From Pseudomonas saudimassiliensis (GTDB lineage Bacteria; Pseudomonadota; Gammaproteobacteria; Pseudomonadales; Pseudomonadaceae), in assembly GCF_000939975.1 (NCBI RefSeq), contig NZ_LK391969.1, positions 434,001-498,000 of the forward strand: a DNA stretch of 64,000 bases, read 5' to 3'. The notes beneath the pieces are model-generated. The model saw only the letters and a list, made by a program, of their open reading frames with translations. It searched no databases and was not told where the DNA came from. The position numbers and the translations under genes were made by a program. The stretch's first letter is position 1. Each line of letters opens with the position of its first letter. Positions 1 through 8,255 of this stretch are shown here, one piece after another.

Positions 1-966
1 AAATGGGCCAGCACCGCCTACGGCCACCCCTTCTCCCGGCGCATCGTGGGCAACGCCCTGCTGGCCTATATGCTGTGCCAGGGCTGGGGTAATCGGCCGG
101 ATGCCTTTACCGCGTTGCTGGATGACGCGACCGCATTGACCGCAGGCGCAGACAGCCAGGGCCGACTTGCCCCTGCGAACCAGGACGCCCTGATCAATCG
201 CCTGCTGGGCTTTGACAAGTGGGACTATGTGCTGCGCACCTCCCCCACCGTGGTGGTGCTGGACACCCGCACCCGCCGCTGGCGCAGCCGAGGCCTGCAG
301 AGTCGTCCCTCCGGCCTGATGGACTGGGAGTCGCTGATCGAATTGCAACATGAGTTGCTGGATGAAACGGCGACGGTGATCGTCTCGCCCACTCCCATGT
401 TCGGGGTGAAACTGATCGAGGTGATCCAGCGGATCTGCTCCTTCGCCGGCCACGCCCTCACGGTGGACGCCGAGAACTGGATGGCGCACCGCGGTGCGGC
501 CAGCGTCATGCTCAATATCTTTCGCCACTCACGCACGCCGGGCAACTACATCATCCTGTCCGGCGATGTGCACTACTCCTTCGCCTACGAAGTGCAGGTG
601 CGTGACCGGGATCGCACGCCGCATATCTGGCAGATCACCAGCAGTGGCATCAAGAACGAGTTCCCACGGCGATTACTGGACTGGCTGGATCGACTGAATC
701 GCTGGCTGTACTCGCCCCGCTCACCGCTGAATTGGTTCACCCAGCGCCGGGACCTGCGGGTGCGCCCGCGCCTGCCGGACCAGCGCCACCACGGCGAGCG
801 CCTGTGGAACAGCTCCGGTATCGGCCAGGTCTGGATCGACACTCAGGGTCGCCCGGTGCGTATCGTGCAACACAACGCCGATGGGCGGCCTTCTACCGAG
901 TTCCTTGCGCCAGATTCACCCGAATCAACTACAGCGCTTGTCGAACCGCCAAGCTCCAGCGTTTAG
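1..966 (+). CDS. PhoD-like alkaline phosphatase/metallophosphatase, 3' part
   Basis: The reading frame is open at base 1, so the 5' part lies outside the window; 321 codons are visible. The protein resembles the C-terminal half of the PhoD-like phosphatase family: a stretch reading VIVSPTPMFG, then a later SGDVHYSF motif (about bases 559-582), where Asp and His are the usual metal ligands of these phosphoesterases. The Arg- and Pro-rich tail beyond this looks like a family-specific extension. PhoD-type enzymes hydrolyse phosphomono- or diesters, usually outside the cytoplasm; the N-terminus that would show an export signal is missing. Assignment to the fold is good, the substrate unknown. Confidence 0.75.
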   Translation, partial: KWASTAYGHPFSRRIVGNALLAYMLCQGWGNRPDAFTALLDDATALTAGADSQGRLAPANQDALINRLLGFDKWDYVLRTSPTVVVLDTRTRRWRSRGLQSRPSGLMDWESLIELQHELLDETATVIVSPTPMFGVKLIEVIQRICSFAGHALTVDAENWMAHRGAASVMLNIFRHSRTPGNYIILSGDVHYSFAYEVQVRDRDRTPHIWQITSSGIKNEFPRRLLDWLDRLNRWLYSPRSPLNWFTQRRDLRVRPRLPDQRHHGERLWNSSGIGQVWIDTQGRPVRIVQHNADGRPSTEFLAPDSPESTTALVEPPSSSV

Positions 967-1011
967 CTGTGTCAGTAAACGAATCGGCAAACTCCTCTGC
1001 TCCCCACCTCT

Positions 1012-1380
1012 TTAGCGATCCCGCTCATAGTGCTCGTCAAATGGAAATGCCGGCAACCAGGCCTCCCGCCGGATGGTCCACAGCTCATAAGTCGGCTGCA
1101 GTTGGTCAGGCGCATCCAGAGAGCCCAGATTCACTTCTATCTCATTTGCGGTGCGTGAGAACACCGACGAGCCGCAGCGTGGGCAGAAATAGCGTTCCTG
1201 ATATGCGTGCGTTCCGCCAATTACGGTGACCGCATCTTCCGGAAAGATAGCCGAGGCGTGGAAAAGCGCGCCGTGGTGTTTGCGGCAGTCGAGGCAGTGA
1301 CAGATGCCGACGCGGTTTGGCTGTCCAGTTGCTGTGAGACGAACATCGCCACAGAGGCAACCGCCGGTGAATTGGGTCAT
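1012..1380 (-). CDS. GFA family (glutathione-dependent formaldehyde-activating-like) zinc protein
   Basis: This is a 122-residue protein beginning MTQFTGGCLCG. It carries the cysteine signature of the GFA/Mss4-like fold: CLCG near the N-terminus, CHCLDC in the first third and CPRCG in the middle, which bind structural and catalytic zinc in this family. The ATG at 1380 is preferred over a GTG at 1389 because a GGAG lies 8 bases before it. Most GFA-domain proteins have no demonstrated formaldehyde activity, so the name is only a family label. A decayed paralogue lies at 3878-4144 in the same orientation, with the 604-codon orphan gene between the two copies. Confidence 0.8.
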   Translation of the reverse strand: MTQFTGGCLCGDVRLTATGQPNRVGICHCLDCRKHHGALFHASAIFPEDAVTVIGGTHAYQERYFCPRCGSSVFSRTANEIEVNLGSLDAPDQLQPTYELWTIRREAWLPAFPFDEHYERDR

Positions 1381-1524
1381 GCCGCGCACTCCGAATTGGA
1401 CTCGGTTCTTGGCTCGCCGGAAGACGATGACCGAAACCGCTATAAATCATGATGCCCATAACCGCAAGCAGGCTGCCATCCAAGCCTTTCAGCGATAGAC
1501 ATACCACCCAAGCTTGCAGGACGT

Positions 1525-1806
1525 CTAGGGGACATGAACATTACGCCCATATTTCCATCTGACCTCGGCTCTTCCGTTGACTGGTTTCCTCGAACCTTTC
1601 GGCTCCCCTGCATCAAGGAGATGAATTGTCAAAATACCAGCATAGTAGCTACCAGACACTCCAGGAAAACCCGTCTGTTCGCCATCCTTGAAGCGGCCTT
1701 CATAGATCTGTACGGCCTCGCCGCTCTGTGGCGCGAGATTACAGAGACTCGTATTGTCTGGGCGACCAGCAGACCTCGTTTTCTGATATTTTATTTGGGC
1801 AAAGTC
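1525..1806 (-). other. Start-less coding-like open stretch, possible gene remnant
   Basis: Reading leftwards from just after an in-frame TAA at 1807-1809, the frame stays open for about 93 codons to a TAG at 1525-1527. The translation is protein-like and not repetitive, with segments such as VQIYEGRFKDGEQ, SYYAGILTIHLL and AEVRWKYGRN. No ATG occurs in the frame and the only GTG comes about halfway. It lies just downstream of the 604-codon gene on the same strand. It could be the 3' end of a gene that lost its start, or a fragment from rearrangement. No family is recognised. The rest of the 1381-1840 interval shows nothing else. Confidence 0.3.
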
Positions 1807-1840
1807 TTACCTTTATTTTCGTCGATAGTTTACGCGCCAG

Positions 1841-3655
1841 CTACAAACAACCGCCCATATTTATGCCTGCAGAAGCATAGCAAGGGTACTCGGGTTCTCT
1901 TAGTTCGATGTCAAAGTCGTAATCCAGCCTGTGAATAGCAGACAACAAGTAAGCATCGATGCTTGCCGGCTGGCCATAGAAATACAAGGCCTTGTAAACC
2001 GGTTTGCTGTCATCACCCAAGTGTGTTGCGTCGAACATCCGGACCAGATATTTGCCGTCTGCATCCTTGGCATAAAAGCGCCATCGCTTTTCAGGAAATC
2101 CATGCAGCCCGATAAGCAGGGCATTGTCTTTTAGCTCAAGGTGTTCGGGTAGTAGCCCAGCTGCGTATTCGAATCTTTTGACGACAGGCCGGACCAGCGG
2201 CATAGTGCCGCTGGCAAATGCGGGGCGCTGATTGGTGCTAAAGGAGGGCAAGTTGTATCGTATGTTCTGGTTAAGGATGCTGATACGAAACGCATACTTA
2301 TCGATACCCTCTATCAGCTCGCGAGCGCCTGATTCGTTTCGAGAATAGAAGTTAATTCTATTGCTGCTGCTGCCGCCGACATACCAGTTAAAAGGGGCGC
2401 CGTTGTCGAACTGTATTGAGGCGGTGCGTGATGATTCTGCGTGCTGATAGAGTTTGATGCGCTGACGTTGCTCCTCCTCGCTGATATTATAATCGCTCAG
2501 ATAGGATTCCAGACTCGCATCATGAATTATGGTGGGGGCTGGGTAGCGTCGCAGATCCAGACTCTTGACTTGGGATTCGAGCTGGTAGACCGGCGCAGCC
2601 AATGTGTGCTCCCAGATAGTGACCTCCGAGAGGTCCAGCGCGATGACACTGATGGAGTCAACCTGGCCTTTGAAATAGATTTTTCCGTAGTACTTGCGCT
2701 GATTGCGCTTGAAGGCCAGTCGTTCGGAGCGCTGCTCATTGAAAAAGCTCTCACTATAGGACTTCTGCCGCAAAGCTGCTTGTAACTGTCGCTCGTAAAG
2801 CCGCATTTCTGCCCTATCAACCTTGATGCTTCCCAGTAGCGCCAGATAGCGGTTTGTTTGGTCCTGGGCATGAATCTCGAAGGGTTTATGTGCCCAGTCA
2901 GGAAGGCTCTCGGCGGGTAAAAGACGATTGGTGACTTCTATTTCGGCATAGTTTTCGCCAACGGACAATAGCTTAACGCTGAGATTGCCGTCCCGCTGAG
3001 TGATTCCGGCATCATATTTTGAAAAACGAAACAGCATGATGCGGTGGGGAATTGCAGACTTGGCCTCGCCATGCATGGTCACGGGGGCCGGTCGGCTCTC
3101 CAGGTCTTTCGGATATATAAGTTCAATACGATTAGAATATCTCGATGCGTGCAGCCCAATTCCTTCAGGGCGGATGGACACGTCGTATGCCGCCTCCAGA
3201 ACCTGACCGTTGTCCAGCGTCGCCGAGTGCCACTCAAGGCTATAGGGGAATTGCGGCTCCGAGTCCCTTGATAAAGGTGAGTGGCTAGAGAGCGCCAAGA
3301 CAGCATCATCAACACCTGGACGACTATCAAAAAAAGTGCCCTCCAACCAGGCACGCGCCTGCTCGTGAGGATCTGGGATTTGCCGCAAAATGACAGTTGG
3401 GTCATCAATATAACGGGCGCGGTAGGATCTGCCTGACAGTGAGCGCGCCTGATTCTTCATATAGAAAAGCGAGCTGATCTGTTCTCGAATCTCGGCTTTG
3501 AGCTGCTCGTCGCGCAGCGTATCTACATGTTCCAGCGCCGCAACCCGCGCCTCGTCGATATTCTCTTCAAACAAATAAGGCCAACTGGCCCAACCGGCGC
3601 CCAAGCTCAGAGCCGGTATCAGCAGGATAGTCAGTGCAATACGTCGTGTTGTCAT
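1841..3655 (-). CDS. Hypothetical 604-residue envelope protein (orphan)
   Basis: I do not recognise this protein. Residues 1-24 form a positively charged start plus a hydrophobic stretch (TTRR then ALTILLIPALSLGAGWA), consistent with a signal anchor or signal peptide, so the remaining ~575 residues are probably periplasmic. The body is mixed polar with many Tyr and Arg, and an Arg/Gln-rich segment around 290-320 suggests helices. The C-terminus is Gly/Cys-containing. The gene is visibly less GC-rich than the housekeeping genes further right, has no convincing Shine-Dalgarno at its ATG, and lies between two GFA copies, one intact and one broken. This suggests an acquired or rearranged segment. 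Function is unknown. Confidence 0.7.
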   Translation of the reverse strand: MTTRRIALTILLIPALSLGAGWASWPYLFEENIDEARVAALEHVDTLRDEQLKAEIREQISSLFYMKNQARSLSGRSYRARYIDDPTVILRQIPDPHEQARAWLEGTFFDSRPGVDDAVLALSSHSPLSRDSEPQFPYSLEWHSATLDNGQVLEAAYDVSIRPEGIGLHASRYSNRIELIYPKDLESRPAPVTMHGEAKSAIPHRIMLFRFSKYDAGITQRDGNLSVKLLSVGENYAEIEVTNRLLPAESLPDWAHKPFEIHAQDQTNRYLALLGSIKVDRAEMRLYERQLQAALRQKSYSESFFNEQRSERLAFKRNQRKYYGKIYFKGQVDSISVIALDLSEVTIWEHTLAAPVYQLESQVKSLDLRRYPAPTIIHDASLESYLSDYNISEEEQRQRIKLYQHAESSRTASIQFDNGAPFNWYVGGSSSNRINFYSRNESGARELIEGIDKYAFRISILNQNIRYNLPSFSTNQRPAFASGTMPLVRPVVKRFEYAAGLLPEHLELKDNALLIGLHGFPEKRWRFYAKDADGKYLVRMFDATHLGDDSKPVYKALYFYGQPASIDAYLLSAIHRLDYDFDIELREPEYPCYASAGINMGGCL

Positions 3656-3877
3656 TGGGGTTTCAATCGATCAGAACGAGGCAATGTTGCAGTTTACATT
3701 AAGTATTTGGCAATGGGCCGCTGTCGTCACGGTGGCTACCCGGGCGAAGCTTAACATATTAGAGCGGCACCCCAGGGACCCAACTTGCACTCCAAGCACA
3801 TGCCTCAGCTTAGTAGTTAGCGGATATACCCAAGCACTGATTTGGAGTCACATCGCCCTTCAAAATCCCCATCCCGC

Positions 3878-4144
3878 TCATCCAGAGACCCCAGATTCAC
3901 TTCTCATCCATGATGCGTGGGAAGACCGAGGAGCCACAGCGCGGGCAGAAATATCGCTCCTGATATGCGCGTGTGTTTCACCGATCACTGTTACGGCCTC
4001 CTGGGGAAAAATCGCGGAGGCAAGGAAAAGCGCGCCATGGTGTTTGCGGCAGTCGAGACAGTGACAGATGCCGACGCGGTCTGGTTGTCCGGTTGATGTG
4101 AGACGTACGCTGCCACAGAGGCAACCGCCGGTGAACTGGGTCAT
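3878..4144 (-). pseudogene. Broken GFA-family paralogue (frameshifted)
   Basis: From its ATG (4144) this copy matches the intact gene at 1012-1380 almost residue for residue (MTQFTGGCLCG, CHCLDCRKHHGALF) through the first ~60 codons. A 2-base insertion in the ACGCATATCAGG region (about 3965-3972) then throws the frame, so the CPRCG zinc pair is read out of frame. About 50 bases further a 4-base loss shifts it again near GATGAGAAGTG. DNA similarity runs to about 3878 and then stops. The final zinc site and C-terminus are lost, so this is almost certainly non-functional. The ~220 bases between it and the 604-codon gene hold nothing recognisable. Confidence 0.8.
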
Positions 4145-4240
4145 GTTGTGCGCTCCTCCGAATAAATACTGTATGCAGGAGTCTGCGGCGACGCGCTGTC
4201 GCACAGAAAACAGGCTGCTGACCTAATGCTGAAGGTGATT

Positions 4241-4307
4241 TTTGTGGGAGCGGTCTGGACCGCGAGGTTTCCTGCCAGCCCATTCGCGGTCGAGACCGCT
4301 CCCACAA
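4241..4307. repeat. REP-like palindrome (Pseudomonas GTGGGAGCGG type)
   Basis: Two 24-base arms, 4241-4264 (TTGTGGGAGCGGTCTGGACC and CGCGA) and 4284-4307, are inverted copies with a single mismatch, separated by a 19-base spacer. The GTGGGAGCGG...CCGCTCCCAC core is the typical form of intergenic REP elements in Pseudomonas. It lies between the broken GFA gene and the intron scar and could form a long hairpin in RNA from either strand. Confidence 0.75.
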
Positions 4308-4373
4308 GGACGCTGCCGATGGGTTGAGCGGCGCGACAGGTCACACCAATAAGCATAGGGGGGATTTCGGAAC

Positions 4374-5048
4374 ATCGAGTAGGGAGCGAGATCACTCCCG
4401 CCGCCCTCTCACACCACCGTACGCGCGGTTCCGTATACGGCGGTTCATCAGTGACACTGAAGGCGCCGCTGGGTGTCCAGCAGCGAGACCAAACCCACGG
4501 CATTGAAGGAGCGTTTCGGGAAGGCCGCATTCATGTGCGATGCGCCCGAGCTCCACCACGGACCCTGCCCGTTACGGGCAGAGTGTTTGCAGTAGCGCCT
4601 GCTGAATCAGTCGATCCAGTACCGTCGGGATGCCCAGCGCTCTTACCCCGCCCGCAGGCTGGGGTATGTCGCCTGTGGCATGTACTGACCGTTCAGCAAC
4701 GCGGCCTTGATCGTGGGCCAGTGTATCTTCCACCCCGACACCTCGCGACGCCGGTAGCACAGCGGCAGGTATGCAGATCTCCCCGGGTATGACGCACCTA
4801 CCTTCACGCTTATGCCCGTCGGATATACGCCGCGTCGTTCTGTGCAAGTATCGGGCTTTGGCCTTTTTTGCTGCCTCACCCCAACGCGTCGCCTCGTATC
4901 CGCTTCCTGTTCGTCAGGCCAGCGCTTTGCCTCGGGCTTCCTCCAGATTTGCAGTCACCCGCAACACCCTTGCCTTCAGCTAACACTTCCCCCTGCCGGG
5001 TGTGTAGAGGACTTTCACCTCCGAGTAGGTGCGCCCTGCCGGGCGCAC
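4374..5048 (-). mobile_element. Internally deleted group II intron, probably class C
   Basis: Read on the minus strand, the 5' end at 5048 begins GTGCGCCCGGCAGGGCGCAC, the start expected of a group II intron, and is followed by domain I-like sequence including GTGAAAGTCCTC. Between about 4880 and 4570 come two frames matching the N-terminal part of the intron reverse transcriptase (…KAALLNGQYMPQ; GGVRALGIPTVLDRLIQQAL), separated by a frameshift. The sequence then jumps to the 3' end: domain V-like GAACCGCCGTATACGG…CGTACGGTGG (about 4445-4410), a domain VI-like hairpin and the terminal CTACTCGAT at 4382-4374. Full elements are near 1.9 kb; here most of the reverse transcriptase is gone. Insertion directly behind a rho-independent terminator is the known habit of class C introns. 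Confidence 0.8.
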
Positions 5049-5083
5049 AAAAAAAAAGGACCGACAACAAGTGTCGGCCCTTT
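5049..5083 (-). terminator. Rho-independent terminator of the tRNA operon
   Basis: On the minus strand, GGGCCGACA and TGTCGGTCC form a stem (one G-T pair) with a short loop, followed by nine T residues. It lies 6-7 bases past the CCA end of the last tRNA. The T-run ends exactly where the group II intron scar begins. Confidence 0.85.
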
Positions 5084-5089
5084 GAAAAA

Positions 5090-5165
5090 TGGTGGAGCTA
5101 TGCGGGATCGAACCGCAGACCTCCTGCATGCCATGCAGGCGCTCTCCCAGCTGAGCTATAGCCCC
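5090..5165 (-). tRNA. tRNA-Ala (GGC)
   Basis: This 76-base sequence on the minus strand runs GGGGCTATAGCTCAGCTGGG… to …TAGCTCCACCA, with an encoded CCA. It has a standard D arm, a T arm (GGTTCGATCC) and the anticodon GGC in the loop of CCTGCATGGCATGCAGG. It is identical to the copy at 5386-5461 and is the last gene of the tRNA operon before the terminator. Confidence 0.96.
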
Positions 5166-5204
5166 GTGGTCTTGCGACCCCGACACCGAAGTGCCGGTAA
5201 AAAA

Positions 5205-5280
5205 TGGCGTCCCCTAGGGGACTCGAACCCCTGTTACCGCCGTGAAAGGGCGGTGTCCTAGGCCACTAGACGAAGGGGAC
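5205..5280 (-). tRNA. tRNA-Glu (TTC)
   Basis: This 76-base minus-strand sequence begins GTCCCCTTCGTCTAGTGGCC and ends GGGGACGCCA with an encoded CCA. The anticodon loop CCCTTTCACGG carries TTC, and the T arm is GGTTCGAGTCC. It lies between the two identical tRNA-Ala genes. The nearby gltX gene encodes glutamyl-tRNA synthetase, the enzyme that charges this tRNA. Confidence 0.96.
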
Positions 5281-5385
5281 GCAAACCCTTCTCGAAACGA
5301 TGCTGGTATCGTTTCATCACCTGATATGCACGAATGCACACCGGCTAGTGTAAAACAGGTCATCGCAGAGCAATGACCAAAAAAG

Positions 5386-5461
5386 TGGTGGAGCTATGCG
5401 GGATCGAACCGCAGACCTCCTGCATGCCATGCAGGCGCTCTCCCAGCTGAGCTATAGCCCC
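5386..5461 (-). tRNA. tRNA-Ala (GGC), first gene of the operon
   Basis: The sequence is identical to the tRNA-Ala at 5090-5165, with the same GGC anticodon and encoded CCA. Its 5' end lies about a dozen bases downstream of the expected start site of the promoter at 5481-5509. Confidence 0.96.
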
Positions 5462-5480
5462 GTCGTTCTGGACGGGGCGC

Positions 5481-5509
5481 ATATTAGGGCTCTGACCAAA
5501 AACTGTCAA
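5481..5509 (-). promoter_or_regulatory. Sigma-70 promoter of the tRNA Ala-Glu-Ala operon
   Basis: On the minus strand TTGACA (5509-5504) is followed after exactly 17 bases by TAATAT (5486-5481), a near-perfect sigma-70 promoter. The next bases, GCGCCCCG, form a GC-rich discriminator of the kind found at stringently controlled stable-RNA promoters. The 5510-5660 interval between this promoter and gltX holds no gene. Confidence 0.85.
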
Positions 5510-5660
5510 CAAATAAATTCAATAAAACAGCAACTTAAGGCGCCAGGGCCGGTTTTATTGGGCTGCAGCCCGGGCGACTGACCTCGCGGCCAGCATCGCG
5601 GCGAAGGCGCCGCCGCCAAACCCGTGTACCGCAGCCCCGCCTGGGCGGTGGGCGTCCGCC

Positions 5661-7127
5661 TTAGAGCAGCTTCTCCCAGGCCTTCACTTCCTTCTTCGAG
5701 GCACCACCCAGCAGCTCCAGCGCCTGGCGCAGGCGGAAGCGCGTCAGGTCTGGTCCCAGGTGCGCCATGGCATCCAGTACCGAGACAGAACTGGCCTGGC
5801 CGGTGATGGCCACGAACAGCAGTGGCATCAGGTCCCGCAGCTTCAGCTGCAGCCCTTCGGCCACCTGCTGGATGGTGGCGGTAATACCGTCCTTGTCCCA
5901 CTGGCGCAGGGCCTCGAGCTTCCACAGCAGCAACTGCAGGGCCTGGCGTACTTCGTCCTGGGAGAGTTTCTTGTGCGCGAACTGGGCGGGATCAAGCTCC
6001 AGCTTGCCAGTCATGAAGAAGCCCGCCAGCGGCACCAGGTCGCTGAAGGTTTCCACCCGGCTCTGCACCAGCGGCACGATGGGCCGCAGATAATCGCTGT
6101 TGATCGCCCACTGCTGTACCGCCTCGACGAAATCCTGCTCCGACAGATCACGGATCCACTGCCCATTCAGCCACGCCAGCTTCTCGACATCGAAGATCGG
6201 CCCGCCGAGGGATACTCGCTGGATATCGAAGTGCTCCACCATTTCATCCAAGGAGAATTTCTCGCGTTCGTCCGGCATCGACCAGCCCATGCGGCCCAGG
6301 TAGTTCAGCAGCGCCTGGGGCAGGTAGCCCATCCGCTGGTAGAAGATGATGCTGGTGGGGTTCTTGCGCTTGGACAGCTTGCTCTTGTCCGGGTTGCGCA
6401 GCAGCGGCATGTGGCACAGCTGCGGCATGTCCCAGCCAAAGTATTGATACAGCAGGATGTGCTTGGGTGCCGAGTTGATCCATTCCTCGCCACGCAGCAC
6501 ATGGGTGATCTGCATCAGGTGATCATCCACCACGTTGGCCAGGTGGTAGGTGGGCAGGCCGTCGGCCTTCATCAGCACCTGCATGTCCACCTGCTCCCAC
6601 GGGATCTCGATCTCCCCGCGCAGCATGTCCTGGACTTTGCAGATGCCGGTCGCGGGCACCTTCATGCGCACGACATGGGGCTCGCCGGCGGCAACGCGCT
6701 TGCTCACTTCCTGTTCGGACAGGTGCAGGCAATGGCCGTCGTAGCCCGGGGTCTGCTTGCTGGCCATCTGTTCGGCACGCAGCGCATCGAGGCGTTCGGA
6801 GCTGCAGAAGCAGCGGAAGGCATGCCCCTTGCTGATCAGTCGCTCGCTGTGTTCCTTGTAGATGGCGCTGCGCTCGCTCTGGCGGTACGGACCATGGGGG
6901 CCACCGACGTCCGGGCCCTCATTCCACTCCAGCCCCAGCCAGCGCAGCGAGTCGAGAATCTGCTGTTCCGACTCGGCGTTGGAACGCACCTGGTCGGTGT
7001 CCTCGATGCGCAGGATGAACTGGCCGCCATGCTGGCGGGCGAAGCACTGGTTGAACAGGGCAATATAGGCGGTGCCTACGTGGGGATCTCCGGTGGGGGA
7101 CGGAGCAATACGGGTGCGCACGGTCAT
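5661..7127 (-). CDS. gltX: Glutamyl-tRNA synthetase
   Basis: This cytoplasmic class I aminoacyl-tRNA synthetase attaches glutamate to tRNA-Glu. It is 488 residues, the usual length for the Pseudomonas enzyme (about 490). The N-terminal [12 protein letters not shown] (residues 8-19) contains the HIGH-type ATP motif in its HVGT form, and KLSKRK at 250-255 is the KMSKS-type loop. It is followed downstream on the same strand by the tRNA Ala-Glu-Ala operon, which has its own strong promoter, so co-transcription is not required. A short C/G-rich hairpin lies in the 96 bases between it and the LysR gene upstream. Confidence 0.97.
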   Translation of the reverse strand: MTVRTRIAPSPTGDPHVGTAYIALFNQCFARQHGGQFILRIEDTDQVRSNAESEQQILDSLRWLGLEWNEGPDVGGPHGPYRQSERSAIYKEHSERLISKGHAFRCFCSSERLDALRAEQMASKQTPGYDGHCLHLSEQEVSKRVAAGEPHVVRMKVPATGICKVQDMLRGEIEIPWEQVDMQVLMKADGLPTYHLANVVDDHLMQITHVLRGEEWINSAPKHILLYQYFGWDMPQLCHMPLLRNPDKSKLSKRKNPTSIIFYQRMGYLPQALLNYLGRMGWSMPDEREKFSLDEMVEHFDIQRVSLGGPIFDVEKLAWLNGQWIRDLSEQDFVEAVQQWAINSDYLRPIVPLVQSRVETFSDLVPLAGFFMTGKLELDPAQFAHKKLSQDEVRQALQLLLWKLEALRQWDKDGITATIQQVAEGLQLKLRDLMPLLFVAITGQASSVSVLDAMAHLGPDLTRFRLRQALELLGGASKKEVKAWEKLL

Positions 7128-7223
7128 GGAATATCTCGGTTACAGGCCGCAACGGGCCGGATTACGTTAGGTCGCCCCCTTTCGGGGGTCGCTGAGGGGC
7201 CAGGCGATGGCTGTCGCCCTATC

Positions 7224-8153
7224 TCAGGTTGCCGGCAATGTTACCAGCGCGTCATCTTCCTGCTCCACCCCGACGTTAAGCCGCTGCTGTAACTGCTCGA
7301 TGATGTAGTCGATGAACGCCTTGACCTTCATCGCCTGGAAGCGGCGGGACGGGTACAGGGCATAGAGCTCGGTAGCGGGCAGCACGCAGTGTTCCAGCAC
7401 CCGGCACAGGGTGCCCTCGGCCACATGGGGCTCGGCGATGAAGGCTGGCACGTTGATCACGCCCGTGCCGGCCAGGGCCGCCTCCCGGGCGAAGGTGATG
7501 TTATTGACGGTCAGCACCGGGTTGATGGCCACGCTCACGGCGGGCTCCTGGAAGTGCCATTTGCGTCCATCGTCCGTCAACGTATGGATGCAGCGGTGCT
7601 GGATCAGGTCCTCGGGCTTCTGCGGGACGCCATGCTCCGCCAGGTAGTCCGGGCTGGCGAACAATTGCCGCGGGCTGTGCATCATGGGCCGCGCCACCAG
7701 GCTGGAATCCTGGGGGCGGCCCCGGTGGATGACGATATCGACGCCCTCTTCCACCGGATCAACTACCCGCGTGGTCAACTCGACCTCCACCTGGATCGCC
7801 GGATAGCGGCGCATGAAATCCCCCACCACACCGCCGAGAAACAGCTGGCCGAACTCGATCGGCGAGCTGATACGCAGCAGCCCGGTAGGCTCGCTCTGCA
7901 GCTGCATGATGGCCTGCTCGGCCTCGGCAAACTCCTGCATGATCTGCCGGCATCGCTCGTAATAGGCTTGCCCTACCTCGGTCAGGCGCAACTTGCGCGT
8001 GGTGCGGTTGAGCAGGCGCACCCCGAGCCGCTCCTCCAACTGCGCCAGCCGGCGGCTGACGGTGGACTTCTGCATGCCCAGGGTCAGGGCCGCGCTGGTA
8101 AAACTGTGACACTCCACAACCCGGGTGAAAATCAGGGCGTCGTCCAATCCCAT
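7224..8153 (-). CDS. LysR family transcriptional regulator
   Basis: With the ATG at 8153 the protein is 309 residues, typical of LysR regulators, and begins with the winged helix (FTRVVECHSFTSAALTLG…STVSRRLAQLEERLG, about residues 5-45). A longer upstream frame exists but adds 28 residues that LysR proteins lack. The C-terminal part resembles the CrgA/AaeR-type substrate-binding domain. It is divergent from the EmrAB-like pair beginning at 8256 across a ~100-base gap, the usual arrangement for a regulator of the neighbouring efflux operon. The inducing molecule cannot be read from the sequence. Confidence 0.92.
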   Translation of the reverse strand: MGLDDALIFTRVVECHSFTSAALTLGMQKSTVSRRLAQLEERLGVRLLNRTTRKLRLTEVGQAYYERCRQIMQEFAEAEQAIMQLQSEPTGLLRISSPIEFGQLFLGGVVGDFMRRYPAIQVEVELTTRVVDPVEEGVDIVIHRGRPQDSSLVARPMMHSPRQLFASPDYLAEHGVPQKPEDLIQHRCIHTLTDDGRKWHFQEPAVSVAINPVLTVNNITFAREAALAGTGVINVPAFIAEPHVAEGTLCRVLEHCVLPATELYALYPSRRFQAMKVKAFIDYIIEQLQQRLNVGVEQEDDALVTLPAT

Positions 8154-8255
8154 CACACTGTTCCTGTAATGCAACAAAGTTTCCCGGATTCTAGCGTCAT
8201 TGGGTGGGCGCGGAACAGTGTAGAGTGATTCGCACAATAACTATGGAAGCACACC

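Noticed and set aside
1534-1938. A 134-codon plus-strand open frame from 1534
   Set aside because: It runs antisense into the 604-codon gene and has no ribosome site; the opposite-strand reading of 1525-1806 looks more protein-like.
5760-7292. A 510-codon open frame antisense to gltX
   Set aside because: The translation is low-complexity (His/Gln/Val-rich) and overlaps the strongly supported gltX; it is a high-GC shadow.
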